Below the pieces are notes generated by a model. That model was not told the DNA's origin, did not search any database, and saw nothing but the letters and a program-made list of their open reading frames with translations. From Spirosoma sordidisoli (GTDB lineage Bacteria > Bacteroidota > Bacteroidia > Cytophagales > Spirosomataceae), in contig NZ_SBLB01000001.1 in NCBI RefSeq assembly GCF_004138325.1, forward strand, positions 1,435,855 through 1,499,854: 64,000 bases of DNA. Direction: 5' to 3'. The translations under genes and the position numbers were made by a program. Of this stretch, positions 52,371 through 60,902 are shown piece after piece; position 1 is the first letter of the stretch, and each line of letters begins with the position of its first letter.

Positions 52371-55300
52371 ATGAAAAACAAGTATATAGTCCTCTCGCTG
52401 TTGCTGACGGGGGTCGGGGTGTATGCATTGCCGCAGCCAGCTGCTGCGCAACTGCTGAGCCGTGCCCACGCCAGCTATGCCGGCACGAGCTACCAGGCCC
52501 CAACGCCTGCCGAAACCACGCCCGGCCGCAACCAGGCAGGCCGCTCGCTCAAACGAGCCCTGTCTGAGCTCGAAAAACGGTTCGGTATCAGTTTTGCCTA
52601 CGACGAACAGCTGCTGGCCAACCGCCGGACAGAGGTCGAGGTCGATGGCCTCTCGCTCGAACAGGCGCTCACCCAGCTCATCGACGCGCAGGGCCTACGG
52701 TACCGGAAGGTGAAAGCCAGCCTGTATGTTATTCAGCCGGCCCAGCCAAAAAACGGCGCGGCCGGCCCCACACCCCCGGCCACCGCCCTACCCGACCGCC
52801 CGGTCAATGAACTCTCGACCGGCCTGACCGAAGCCCCGCAGGTGAAACGCATCACGGGCCAGGTGACCGACGAGAACAACCAGGGCCTGCCCGGCGCCAA
52901 CGTTATCGAAAAAGGAACCAGCACCGGTACCAGCACCGACGCCAACGGCAATTTCGTTCTGAACGTATCGGACGCGGCCACGACGCTCACCATTTCCAGC
53001 GTGGGCTACATCAGCCAGGACGTGCCGATCGGGAATACGGCCGTCGTGAATGTAAAGCTCGCGCCCGACGACAGAACCCTGAATGAGGTCGTCGTTATCG
53101 GCTATCAGGCGGTGCGGAAGCGGGACGTAACCGGCGCCAACGATGTCATCAGCCCCACGCAGGCCAACAAAGTGACGGCCAACTCACTGGCCGAGTCGAT
53201 TCAGGGTCTCTCGCCGGGCGTCACGGTACGCAATACGGGCGTGCCAGGGCAGCAGGCGTCGATTCAGATCCGGGGGGTAGCCAGCTTCCTCAATACCGAC
53301 CCGCTCTACATCATCGACGGGATGATTGCCGATGCCAACCCGACCATCAACAACGACGATATCGAGTCGATCCAGGTGCTGAAAGATGCGTCGGCAGCGG
53401 CTATTTACGGATCGCGGGCGGCCAACGGGGTCATCATCATCACCACCAAACAAGGGAAAGAAGGCCCTATCCGCGTATCGTTCTCGGGCAAATACGGCGT
53501 CCAGCAGGTTTACAGGCGCTGGGATGTGATGGATGCTGCCGGTTTCGCGGCCCTGCAACGCACACAGTACCAGAACGCCGGCCAAACGCCACCCGCCAGC
53601 GTGGCTACGGGTACGTTTAACCCCAACATCAATACCGACTGGCAGGATCAGGTGCTCCAAACGGGCAATCTTCAGGATTATAACCTGACGCTCTCAGGCG
53701 GCTCCAAAACCGGCACCTACCTGATATCGGGCAGTTACTTCGGCAACAAAGGCTACGTCATCGGCAGTGGGTTCGACCGGGCCAGCCTGCGGATCAACAC
53801 CCGCAGCACCGTGGGTCGGTTCACGTTCGGCGAGAACGCGCTGCTGACCAACTCGAACATCGAGAACTTCCCGGCGGGTAATCCCATCTACGACATGGCC
53901 GGTATGCTGCCCGTCATTCCCGTACAGGACCCGCGCTATGTCAACGCCAGCAACCCCGGCGGCTACGGCATCGGCACCAACCCCGACGCGGTCACCTACG
54001 CCTTCAACCCGGTAGCGGTTCGAAACCTGGCCAGCAATAAAAGCAACTTTGCCAAGCTGGTCGGTAACGCCTACCTCGATGTAAAACTGGCCGACTGGCT
54101 GACCTACCGCGCCAACGCCGGACTGGAAGTCAGTTTCGACTACACCCAGAACCTGCGCCGGATCGGTACCTACCAGTACAGTGCCTCGCCGGTACTCAGC
54201 TCGGTTGCCGAAGACCGGTCGCGCTACCTGAGTCTGCTGTTCGAGCACACCCTGAATTTTGATCGGGTATTCGGTAAACACAGCATCAACGGGGTGGTCG
54301 GTATCAGCCAGCAAACCGCCCGGCGTGATGTCACCTCGGGTTCGCGTACCAACCTGGGCTTTGCGGGTGGTCAGTATTTCAACACCATCAACGCAGCTAC
54401 CGGGGTATCGAACTCGGCGGGTGGCACGCCCGACGACTACCGGATTCTGGGCTACCTGGGTCGGGTCAATTACACCTACAACGACAAATACCTGCTGACG
54501 CTGACCGGCCGTGTCGACCAGGATTCGCGCTTCGGAGCCAACTACCGGACGGGCTTTTTCCCGTCGGTAGCCGCGGCCTGGCGCATCAGTCAGGAGAAGT
54601 TTTTTCAGGTCGACTGGATCTCCGACTTGAAGCTCAATGCCTCTTATGGCAAGCTGGGTATTGTTGTGCCGACGCTGGGGTCGTTTCCGTATACGGCTTT
54701 TATCAACAGCAACCCAAGAGCGATTTTCGGAGTCGACCAGACGGCTGTCGTAGGCGCCTACCAGGCTCAGCTGGCCAACCCCGATCTGCGCTGGGAAGAG
54801 CGGCTTCAGCAGAACTACGGCGTATCGGCCAGTTTTCTCAACAACCGCATCAGTACCGAGATCAACGTGTACAATTCGCTCTCGAACGATGCGATCCTGA
54901 ATCTGGCCGTACCGGGCTACCTGGGTAACCTCCGCGGCAATCCGTATGTCAACACGGCCTCGATCCGCAACCGGGGGGTCGAATTCTCGGCTACCTACCG
55001 GAACAACAAAAACGCCCTCAAGTGGGACGTATCGGGGAACTTCACGACCATTAAGAACCAGGTCGAGAATGTGGGCAATCAGGGCCAGAACATCAACTAC
55101 ATCCAGAGCGGCAACACCCGCTCGCAGGTGGGGCTGGCCGTGGGGCAGTGGTACGTGCTGAAGACGGCGGGTATTTTTCAGAGTCAGGAAGAGATCAACA
55201 ACTACCGGGGTCCCAACGGCCAGCTGATCCAGCCCAATGCCAAACCCGGCGACATCCGCTATGTCGATGCCAACGGCGACGGGCAGATTACGCAGAACGA

Positions 55301-55832
55301 CGACCGCCAGTTCGTGAGTTCGCCCTGGCCCAGGCTACAGGCGGGGGCTCAGTTCAACGCATCGTACGGCCCGTTTTCGCTGAACGTGCAGCTGACCGGC
55401 GTCTTTGGCTACACCGTCTACAACGACGTACGGCGCGGGCTCGACAGCTACCAGCTGACCAATTTCCGCCGGGACATCAGCCCCTGGTCAACGACCAATA
55501 CCAACACGACCGATCCGCGGCTTGGCCTCGAAGCGGGTGATCAGGGTATTATCTCGAACAACTTCCCGTATACGGACCGCTGGCTCGAAGATGCCTCCTA
55601 CGTTCGGATGCGCAACGTAGAGGTCGGCTATACACTGCCTAAAGCCTTGCTCAACCAGCTCAGAATCCGCAATGCCCGCGTGTTTGTCAGTGGTCAGAAC
55701 CTGTTCACGATCACCAGCTACTCCGGACTCGACCCCGACGTAACGGGAAGCGGTATTCAGGAGCGGGGTGTCGACAACGGTCACTGGCCTTCGCCCCGGG
55801 TAATTTCGGCGGGTATCAACTGTGATTTCTAA
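52371..55832 (+). CDS. SusC/RagA TonB-dependent receptor with STN domain
   Basis: A 1153-residue outer-membrane transporter. The ATG at 52371 (MKNKYIVLSLLLTGVGVYA) gives a signal peptide; the longer frame to 52242 overlaps fecR. Residues about 58-123 form an STN domain (LKRALSELEKRFGISFAYDE ... GLRYRKVKASLYVI), which contacts FecR. A carboxypeptidase-regulatory-like domain follows (about 160-232, GLPGANVIEKGTSTGT), then LNEVVVIGY as TonB box region, plug (RGVASFLNTDPLYIIDGM, AAIYGSRAANGVIIITTK) and a beta barrel ending in ISAGINCDF. It imports oligosaccharides with SusD as lid. Confidence 0.97.
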   Translation: MKNKYIVLSLLLTGVGVYALPQPAAAQLLSRAHASYAGTSYQAPTPAETTPGRNQAGRSLKRALSELEKRFGISFAYDEQLLANRRTEVEVDGLSLEQALTQLIDAQGLRYRKVKASLYVIQPAQPKNGAAGPTPPATALPDRPVNELSTGLTEAPQVKRITGQVTDENNQGLPGANVIEKGTSTGTSTDANGNFVLNVSDAATTLTISSVGYISQDVPIGNTAVVNVKLAPDDRTLNEVVVIGYQAVRKRDVTGANDVISPTQANKVTANSLAESIQGLSPGVTVRNTGVPGQQASIQIRGVASFLNTDPLYIIDGMIADANPTINNDDIESIQVLKDASAAAIYGSRAANGVIIITTKQGKEGPIRVSFSGKYGVQQVYRRWDVMDAAGFAALQRTQYQNAGQTPPASVATGTFNPNINTDWQDQVLQTGNLQDYNLTLSGGSKTGTYLISGSYFGNKGYVIGSGFDRASLRINTRSTVGRFTFGENALLTNSNIENFPAGNPIYDMAGMLPVIPVQDPRYVNASNPGGYGIGTNPDAVTYAFNPVAVRNLASNKSNFAKLVGNAYLDVKLADWLTYRANAGLEVSFDYTQNLRRIGTYQYSASPVLSSVAEDRSRYLSLLFEHTLNFDRVFGKHSINGVVGISQQTARRDVTSGSRTNLGFAGGQYFNTINAATGVSNSAGGTPDDYRILGYLGRVNYTYNDKYLLTLTGRVDQDSRFGANYRTGFFPSVAAAWRISQEKFFQVDWISDLKLNASYGKLGIVVPTLGSFPYTAFINSNPRAIFGVDQTAVVGAYQAQLANPDLRWEERLQQNYGVSASFLNNRISTEINVYNSLSNDAILNLAVPGYLGNLRGNPYVNTASIRNRGVEFSATYRNNKNALKWDVSGNFTTIKNQVENVGNQGQNINYIQSGNTRSQVGLAVGQWYVLKTAGIFQSQEEINNYRGPNGQLIQPNAKPGDIRYVDANGDGQITQNDDRQFVSSPWPRLQAGAQFNASYGPFSLNVQLTGVFGYTVYNDVRRGLDSYQLTNFRRDISPWSTTNTNTTDPRLGLEAGDQGIISNNFPYTDRWLEDASYVRMRNVEVGYTLPKALLNQLRIRNARVFVSGQNLFTITSYSGLDPDVTGSGIQERGVDNGHWPSPRVISAGINCDF

Positions 55833-55930
55833 GCTAACCCAACGCGCCGGGACCGGGCCAGTCAGGATCGAGTCCTGCCAAACCCGGAACCGCTCTTTCG
55901 TTCATCCATTCTTTCGCTTTTTCTTCTACG

Positions 55931-57454
55931 ATGAAACATAGATTCATTCTCCTCAGTCTGGCCGCCACCGTCGCCCTGACGGCCTGCGACCGGAGCCTGG
56001 ACATCGTCAACCCGAACCAGGTAACGACCGAATCGTTCTGGAAAACGTCCGACGATGCGCTGGCGGGGGTCAACGCCGTCTACAGCACCACCCACCGGGG
56101 CGGTATCTCACGCTGGCTGCCCTTCTACTACATCATCCGGTCCGACGAAGGCCGTAGCCAGAGCCCGGCTACCGACATTGTCAATAACATGGATCAGTTT
56201 CTGGTGACGGACTATAACTACGGCAATGCCTACTCGATCTGGAACGACAACTACATTGGCATCAACCGCGCCAATCAGGTAATCAACAATGTTCCGACCA
56301 TTCAGATGGACGCTGCGCTCCGGGACCGGTACCTGGGCGAAGCCAAGTTTATGCGGGCCCTGTTTTATTACCACCTCGTCACGCTCTGGGGTAACGTGCC
56401 CCTGGTTCTTCAACAGTCGGTGGTGGGTGATAAACCCAATTCAGCTACCAGCGCCGAGGTCTGGGCCCAGATCGAGAAAGACCTGACCGAAGCGGCAACG
56501 GTGCTTCCGACTACCTACGGTTCTACGGAGCTGGGGCGGGCCACACGGGGCGCAGCCTACGCCCTGCTGGCCAAAGCGCAGATGCAGCAACGGAAGTACA
56601 CCGAAGCCCTGACGCCCCTGCAATGGCTGGCCGACGGCGAAGGCAAAAGCCTCTATGCACTCGTGCCCAACTACCGCGACAACTTCCTGATCTCGACCGA
56701 AAACAACCGTGAGTCGGTCTTTGAATGGCAGTTTGAGGAAAACCCGGCCGAGTTTACCGACGACGATACCGAAACGCCGAACCAGAACTACGGCACATCG
56801 ATTGCCCAGTTCTTCGGGCCGAGCAGTATTGGCTGGTCAGATGGGGAAGCGCACCGCTGGCCTATCTACGAATTTACCGAGCGAACCACCGCCGGGGCTC
56901 GTGACCCGCGTCTCGAAGCGTCGTTCCTGTTCGACTCCACCGATGTGCGGGGGCCTAACTTCACTCAGATTTACGGCGAGACATTCACCCAGCGATACGG
57001 CACCGGCAACAAACGGGTCTGGTTCCGGAAGTTTCAGAACGACCACTGGAAAATTGAGGAAGGCTACCGCTCGCCCAACAACTGGCGCTACATTCGGTAT
57101 GCCGATGTACTGCTGATGTATGCCGAAGCCCTCAACGCAACCGGCAAAACGAGCCAGGCTTATCCGTATGTCGATCAGGTACGTCGGCGGGCGGGGCTGC
57201 CCGCGCTGTCGGTAGCCAGGCCCGGCCTCAGTCAGGAGCAGTTTCTGGCTCAGCTCAAACACGAGCGGGTTACCGAACTCTCGGGCGAAGGCCACCGCTG
57301 GAACGACCTGGCCCGCTGGGGTGATCTCGGCCCCCAGCTCGCGCCCCGCGACCCGGCTTTTTCTACGTTTGTACGCGGAAAGAGTGAACTGCTCCCCATT
57401 CCGCAGCTGGATCGGGACCTGAATCCCAACCTACAGCAAAACCCGAACTACTGA
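55931..57454 (+). CDS. SusD/RagB family substrate-binding lipoprotein
   Basis: A 507-residue outer-membrane lipoprotein that captures glycan and closes the SusC channel. It starts MKHRFILLSLAATVALTAC with the lipidated cysteine at residue 19. SusD motifs include LDIVNPNQVTTESFWKTSDDALAGVNAVYS, FMRALFYYHLVTLWGNVPL, GAAYALLAKAQMQQRKYTEAL (TPR-like), NNWRYIRYADVLLMYAEALN and RVTELSGEGHRWNDLARWG. It is 98 bases downstream of susC, in the same operon. The sugar specificity cannot be read from sequence. Confidence 0.97.
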   Translation: MKHRFILLSLAATVALTACDRSLDIVNPNQVTTESFWKTSDDALAGVNAVYSTTHRGGISRWLPFYYIIRSDEGRSQSPATDIVNNMDQFLVTDYNYGNAYSIWNDNYIGINRANQVINNVPTIQMDAALRDRYLGEAKFMRALFYYHLVTLWGNVPLVLQQSVVGDKPNSATSAEVWAQIEKDLTEAATVLPTTYGSTELGRATRGAAYALLAKAQMQQRKYTEALTPLQWLADGEGKSLYALVPNYRDNFLISTENNRESVFEWQFEENPAEFTDDDTETPNQNYGTSIAQFFGPSSIGWSDGEAHRWPIYEFTERTTAGARDPRLEASFLFDSTDVRGPNFTQIYGETFTQRYGTGNKRVWFRKFQNDHWKIEEGYRSPNNWRYIRYADVLLMYAEALNATGKTSQAYPYVDQVRRRAGLPALSVARPGLSQEQFLAQLKHERVTELSGEGHRWNDLARWGDLGPQLAPRDPAFSTFVRGKSELLPIPQLDRDLNPNLQQNPNY

Positions 57455-57459
57455 TCGTT

Positions 57460-57523
57460 CTGACAGAACTGACCCGATAAGCAGGTTTGTTATAAAGCCT
57501 GTTCATCCGGTCAGTTCTGTCAG
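57460..57523 (+). promoter_or_regulatory. Inverted repeat and T run between susD and GH43 (attenuator/processing hairpin)
   Basis: CTGACAGAACTGACC at 57460-57474 and its exact complement GGTCAGTTCTGTCAG at 57509-57523, separated by 34 bases that include a weaker inner pair (AGCAGGTTT/AAGCCTGTT, with wobble). CTTTTTACC follows. The hairpin starts 5 bases past the SusD stop, so it may end part of the SusC/D message and lower GH43 expression, or protect the 3' end of the upstream RNA. Confidence 0.6.
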
Positions 57524-57538
57524 CTTTTTACCTCAACG

Positions 57539-58591
57539 ATGAAAAACCTCCTGTTTGTTGTCCTGTCGTTGCTACTGGCCTGCCAATCGGCCAAACAACC
57601 GGACCCCGTACCTACCCCGCCCGTAACCCCGGTCGATACCGTTGGCCGCTTCGCCAACCCGCTGCTGACAGCCGCGCCAGATCCCTGGGTGACGCAGAAA
57701 GACGGGTTCTATTATGTCATGCATACAACAGGAGCTAACCTTCGTATCTATAAGACATCGGCCATGAGCCGGCTCGGTCAGGCCCGGCCCGTTACCGTCT
57801 GGACTCCACCCGCTACGGGGCCTAACTCGCGTAATATCTGGGCACCCGAGCTGTTTAACGTCAATGGGGTCTGGTACATCTATTATGCCGCCGACGATGG
57901 TAACGACCGGAACCACCGCATGTTCGTTCTCGAAAATACGGCGGCCGACCCCACCACCGGCACCTGGACCGATCGCGGTCGGCTGAACCTGCCCGAGAAC
58001 AAATGGGCTATCGACGGTACGCTGCTGCAACGAAACGGCCAGCTCTACTTTGCCTGGTCAGGTTGGGAAACGGATCTGGGCGGCTCCCAGCACCTGTACA
58101 TCTGCCGGCTCACCAATCCGTATACCGCCGAGGCCGCCACCACCCGCGTTCGTCTGTCCTCGCCCGACTTTGCCTGGGAAAAAGAAGGCTTTGGTGTCAA
58201 CGAAGGGCCCGAGTTTCTGACCCACGGCAACAAGGTATTTCTGGTATATTCGGCCAGCTTCTGCGGGACCGACCTCTACGCCCTGGGCCAGCTCTCGGCC
58301 GACAGCAGCGCCAACCTGCTCGATACCAGGTCGTGGACCAAATCAGCTACCCCGGTGTTTGGTCCCAATGCGGGTAATGGCACCTTCGGCGTAGGCCACA
58401 ACGGCTTTTTTACGTCGCGCAATGGTCAGGAAAACTGGCTGGTTTATCACGCTAACGCGGCTCAGGGACAGGGCTGTGGTGATCTGCGTTCGATACGGAT
58501 GCAGCCGTTCAGCTGGAAACCCGACGGTTCGCCCGACTTCGGCCCGCCCAAACCCCTGGCCGAACTACAGAAACGACCCGGTGGCGAATAG
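57539..58591 (+). CDS. Glycoside hydrolase family 43 lipoprotein
   Basis: A 350-residue glycosidase lipoprotein. The signal peptide MKNLLFVVLSLLLAC has the lipobox cysteine at residue 15, then a Pro/Thr linker. The five-bladed propeller shows the catalytic acids of GH43: Asp48 in PDPW (general base), Asp159 in AIDGT (pKa modulator) and Glu222 in NEGPEF (general acid). The family covers alpha-L-arabinofuranosidases and beta-xylosidases; NEGPEF and RNIWAPELF are typical of the arabinan/xylan-debranching types. It is third in the SusC/D operon, so it works on the imported glycan at the cell surface. Confidence 0.93.
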   Translation: MKNLLFVVLSLLLACQSAKQPDPVPTPPVTPVDTVGRFANPLLTAAPDPWVTQKDGFYYVMHTTGANLRIYKTSAMSRLGQARPVTVWTPPATGPNSRNIWAPELFNVNGVWYIYYAADDGNDRNHRMFVLENTAADPTTGTWTDRGRLNLPENKWAIDGTLLQRNGQLYFAWSGWETDLGGSQHLYICRLTNPYTAEAATTRVRLSSPDFAWEKEGFGVNEGPEFLTHGNKVFLVYSASFCGTDLYALGQLSADSSANLLDTRSWTKSATPVFGPNAGNGTFGVGHNGFFTSRNGQENWLVYHANAAQGQGCGDLRSIRMQPFSWKPDGSPDFGPPKPLAELQKRPGGE

Positions 58592-58618
58592 ACCGGGCTG
58601 ATTCTGCTTCGTAGTTAT

Positions 58619-58655
58619 AAAAAATCCCCCTTGACTGCGTCGAGGGGGATTTTTT
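58619..58655 (+). terminator. Rho-independent terminator of the SusC/D operon
   Basis: AAAAAATCCCCCT at 58619-58631 pairs perfectly with AGGGGGATTTTTT at 58643-58655 around a short loop, ending in a T run. It lies 28 bases past the GH43 stop. The T and A tracts make it bidirectional. Confidence 0.93.
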
Positions 58656-58677
58656 AATGTGTATTTATTGCTGACGC

Positions 58678-58737
58678 GGGTAGAGACGCAACCCTTTGCG
58701 TCTCTACCAAAGGCCGGGGCGATTGCGTCTCTACTTT
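58678..58737. repeat. Family B repeat region 5
   Basis: A perfect hairpin GTAGAGACGCAA-CCCT-TTGCGTCTCTAC at 58680-58707 (CCC plus one T in the loop) and a partial second copy ATTGCGTCTCTAC at 58722-58734. The second copy contains the TAG stop codon of the minus-strand desaturase gene (58731-58733). Confidence 0.85.
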
Positions 58738-59390
58738 TGGAATGATCCGAAGATGTAATCCCACATGGGGGTCGAAACGCCGTAGTTGCTCTCGGGGTTT
58801 TTGTAGTGGTGAACGCTGTGGTTTACCCAGAGTTGCTTGAAGAAATTCTTCGGGGGGGCGTAGGCATGCACAATGAAATGCACGGCCAGGTAGCCCGAGT
58901 AGCCAACCAGAAATCCGGGGAAGAACGCATAGGCCGCTTCGCCCATCATCAGGAAGAACAGGCCAAAGAAAGCACCTGCCACGACGATAGCCAGCGCGGG
59001 CGGCATGGCCAGACGGGTTTTGTCTTTCGGGTATTCGTGGTGAACGCCGTGGAATGTGTACTGGATTTTAGCCCGCTGGGGTGTGCTGGGCGCCAGGTGA
59101 TATAAGTAACGGTGTAACACGTACTCGAACAGGGTGAATACAAACAGCCCCGTAAAAAAGAGGGCAGCAATCATCTGCGTACCCATGTCTGTATACGTAA
59201 AGGCATACCAGCCCAGGAATACAGACAGTACCAGCCACATCGAGATCGGGATCATGATATGCGTCCGCGAGAGCGCTTCCAGGATTGGGTTATCGAACAG
59301 TTTTTTCGTACCGCTGTTTTTGGGGCGCGTTCTGCCGTGACCGGCCATTGTTTGTAATGTATCGTTCGGCTTTTCCATAATAAGCTTCAT
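58731..59390 (-). CDS. Fatty acid hydroxylase/sterol desaturase family membrane protein
   Basis: A 219-residue membrane di-iron enzyme. I start at the ATG at 59390 (MKLIMEKPNDTLQT); 59378 is also possible, and the frame to 59414 overlaps the promoter. There are four hydrophobic segments. The histidine boxes are HRYLYHL, HGVHHEYP, HFIVHAY and VNHSVHHYKN, as in fatty acid 2-hydroxylases. It probably hydroxylates membrane lipid or sphingolipid acyl chains, common in this phylum (inference). Its stop codon is contributed by a family B repeat. Confidence 0.9.
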   Translation of the reverse strand: MKLIMEKPNDTLQTMAGHGRTRPKNSGTKKLFDNPILEALSRTHIMIPISMWLVLSVFLGWYAFTYTDMGTQMIAALFFTGLFVFTLFEYVLHRYLYHLAPSTPQRAKIQYTFHGVHHEYPKDKTRLAMPPALAIVVAGAFFGLFFLMMGEAAYAFFPGFLVGYSGYLAVHFIVHAYAPPKNFFKQLWVNHSVHHYKNPESNYGVSTPMWDYIFGSFQK

Positions 59391-59403
59391 TCGGTTGATG
59401 AGG

Positions 59404-59411
59404 CAAAAATA
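59404..59411 (-). promoter_or_regulatory. -7 promoter box for the fatty acid hydroxylase-like gene
   Basis: TATTTTTG on the minus strand, a full TAnnTTTG match, 13 bases before the ATG at 59390. Confidence 0.5.
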
Positions 59412-59466
59412 CAACGAAATCCGGGTTTATAGACCTCATGTAGTAAACCCTCTTTACTATATCCAA

Positions 59467-60804
59467 TTAGGTTTTGCTTACTTCCAACTGGTCGGACAGC
59501 TTTTCCTGCATGGCCGAGAAATCACCCTTCGGCATCTTCTGCCGGATGATCAGCCGTAACGAATTATTATACGTCAGGTAATTGAACATCCAGTTGATAA
59601 AGATAGCCAGTCGATTCTTAACGCCAACAATGGCCATTAAGTGCACAAACAACCAGGTTAACCACGCCAAAACGCCCTGAAATTTCAGGAAAGGCAGGTC
59701 AACCACGGCCAGTCCGCGGCCAATAGTAGCCATCGTTCCCAGATCGCGGTAGGTAAACTCCTCCGGCGCCTGGTTTTTCAGCCAGCGGGTCATGTTCTTA
59801 GCCAGCAGCCGCCCCTGCTGAATGGCGGGCTGCGCCACCTGCGGGTGACCGTTGGGCCACTTCTCTTCGCTCATCAGCGCTACATCACCAATGGCAAACA
59901 CGTCTGTAAAGCCCTGAACCTGGTTGTAACGGTCAACGATGATCCGCCCCCCGCGACCGAGCACCTCGGGTGGCAGGCCCGCCAGCGGGCTGGCTTTGAC
60001 CCCCGCAGCCCAGATCAGGTTGTTGGTGCGCAGGGTCGAGCCGTCGTTCATGGTAACGATACGGCCATCGAAATCCTTGACGCGGGTATTTAGCCGGACG
60101 TTTACACCCAGCTCCTGCAGATACGCCAGCGAGTGCTCCTGCGACTGTTTCGACATCGGCCCCAGTAGCTCCCCACCCGATTCGATCAGGTAGATGTCCA
60201 TCTTCATGAAGTCGAGTTCCGGGTAGTCGCGGGGTAAAACCGTCCGGCGCATCTCGGCCAGCGTACCGCACAGCTCGACCCCCGTTGGCCCCCCGCCTAC
60301 CACCACCACGTCCATGAACCCTTCGCGCTCATCTTCCGACTCGACACTGAGGGCATCCTCGAAGTTCTGAAGCATCCGGTTGCGGAGCGCAATGGCTTCG
60401 GCCACCGACTTCATGGGCAGCGCTTTCTCGATGATATTCTGCTGGTTGAAAAAGTTGGTATCTGCACCGGTGGCAATGACCAGCCAGTCGTAGGTGATTG
60501 GGCCCAGCTCGGTATCTACCGTTTTATCGGCCGGCCGGACGCCGGTCACGTTGGTAACCCGGATATGTACGTTTTTGCAGTTGCCAAACACCGCCCGCAG
60601 CGGAAACAGGATGGAGTTGGCCTCCAGGCCTGCTGTGGCCACCTGGTAATACAGCGGCTGAAACTCGTGGTAGTTCTGCCGATTGAGCAATACCACCTGA
60701 AAATCAGAGCGGTTGGCCAGCTTCCGGGCCAGCTTGAGCCCCCCAAAACCAGCGCCGACGATGACCACGCGTTTCCGATCCGTTTGCGGTATGTTTGGAT
60801 TCAT
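59467..60804 (-). CDS. Type II NADH dehydrogenase-like FAD oxidoreductase
   Basis: A 445-residue NADH:quinone oxidoreductase of the single-subunit type. The FAD-binding motif VVIVGAGFGGLKLARKL is at the N-terminus and the NADH motif VVVVGGGPTGVELCGTL in the middle. FAIGDVALM is the late FAD contact. A C-terminal amphipathic/hydrophobic segment (FQGVLAWLTWLFVHLMAI) anchors it to the membrane, as in Ndh. It does not pump protons. It lies 98 bases downstream of bshA on the same strand, with an 8-base inverted repeat (AATAATGA/TCATTATT, 60822-60847) between them. Confidence 0.93.
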   Translation of the reverse strand: MNPNIPQTDRKRVVIVGAGFGGLKLARKLANRSDFQVVLLNRQNYHEFQPLYYQVATAGLEANSILFPLRAVFGNCKNVHIRVTNVTGVRPADKTVDTELGPITYDWLVIATGADTNFFNQQNIIEKALPMKSVAEAIALRNRMLQNFEDALSVESEDEREGFMDVVVVGGGPTGVELCGTLAEMRRTVLPRDYPELDFMKMDIYLIESGGELLGPMSKQSQEHSLAYLQELGVNVRLNTRVKDFDGRIVTMNDGSTLRTNNLIWAAGVKASPLAGLPPEVLGRGGRIIVDRYNQVQGFTDVFAIGDVALMSEEKWPNGHPQVAQPAIQQGRLLAKNMTRWLKNQAPEEFTYRDLGTMATIGRGLAVVDLPFLKFQGVLAWLTWLFVHLMAIVGVKNRLAIFINWMFNYLTYNNSLRLIIRQKMPKGDFSAMQEKLSDQLEVSKT

Positions 60805-60902
60805 AGGATAGTTGGTTTATCAATAATGATCCGTAGCGCTCATTATTCCTGATTCCTTATTCATTATCTATTCTCAACGCGACATTGTTCAGCATCGGAT
60901 GG

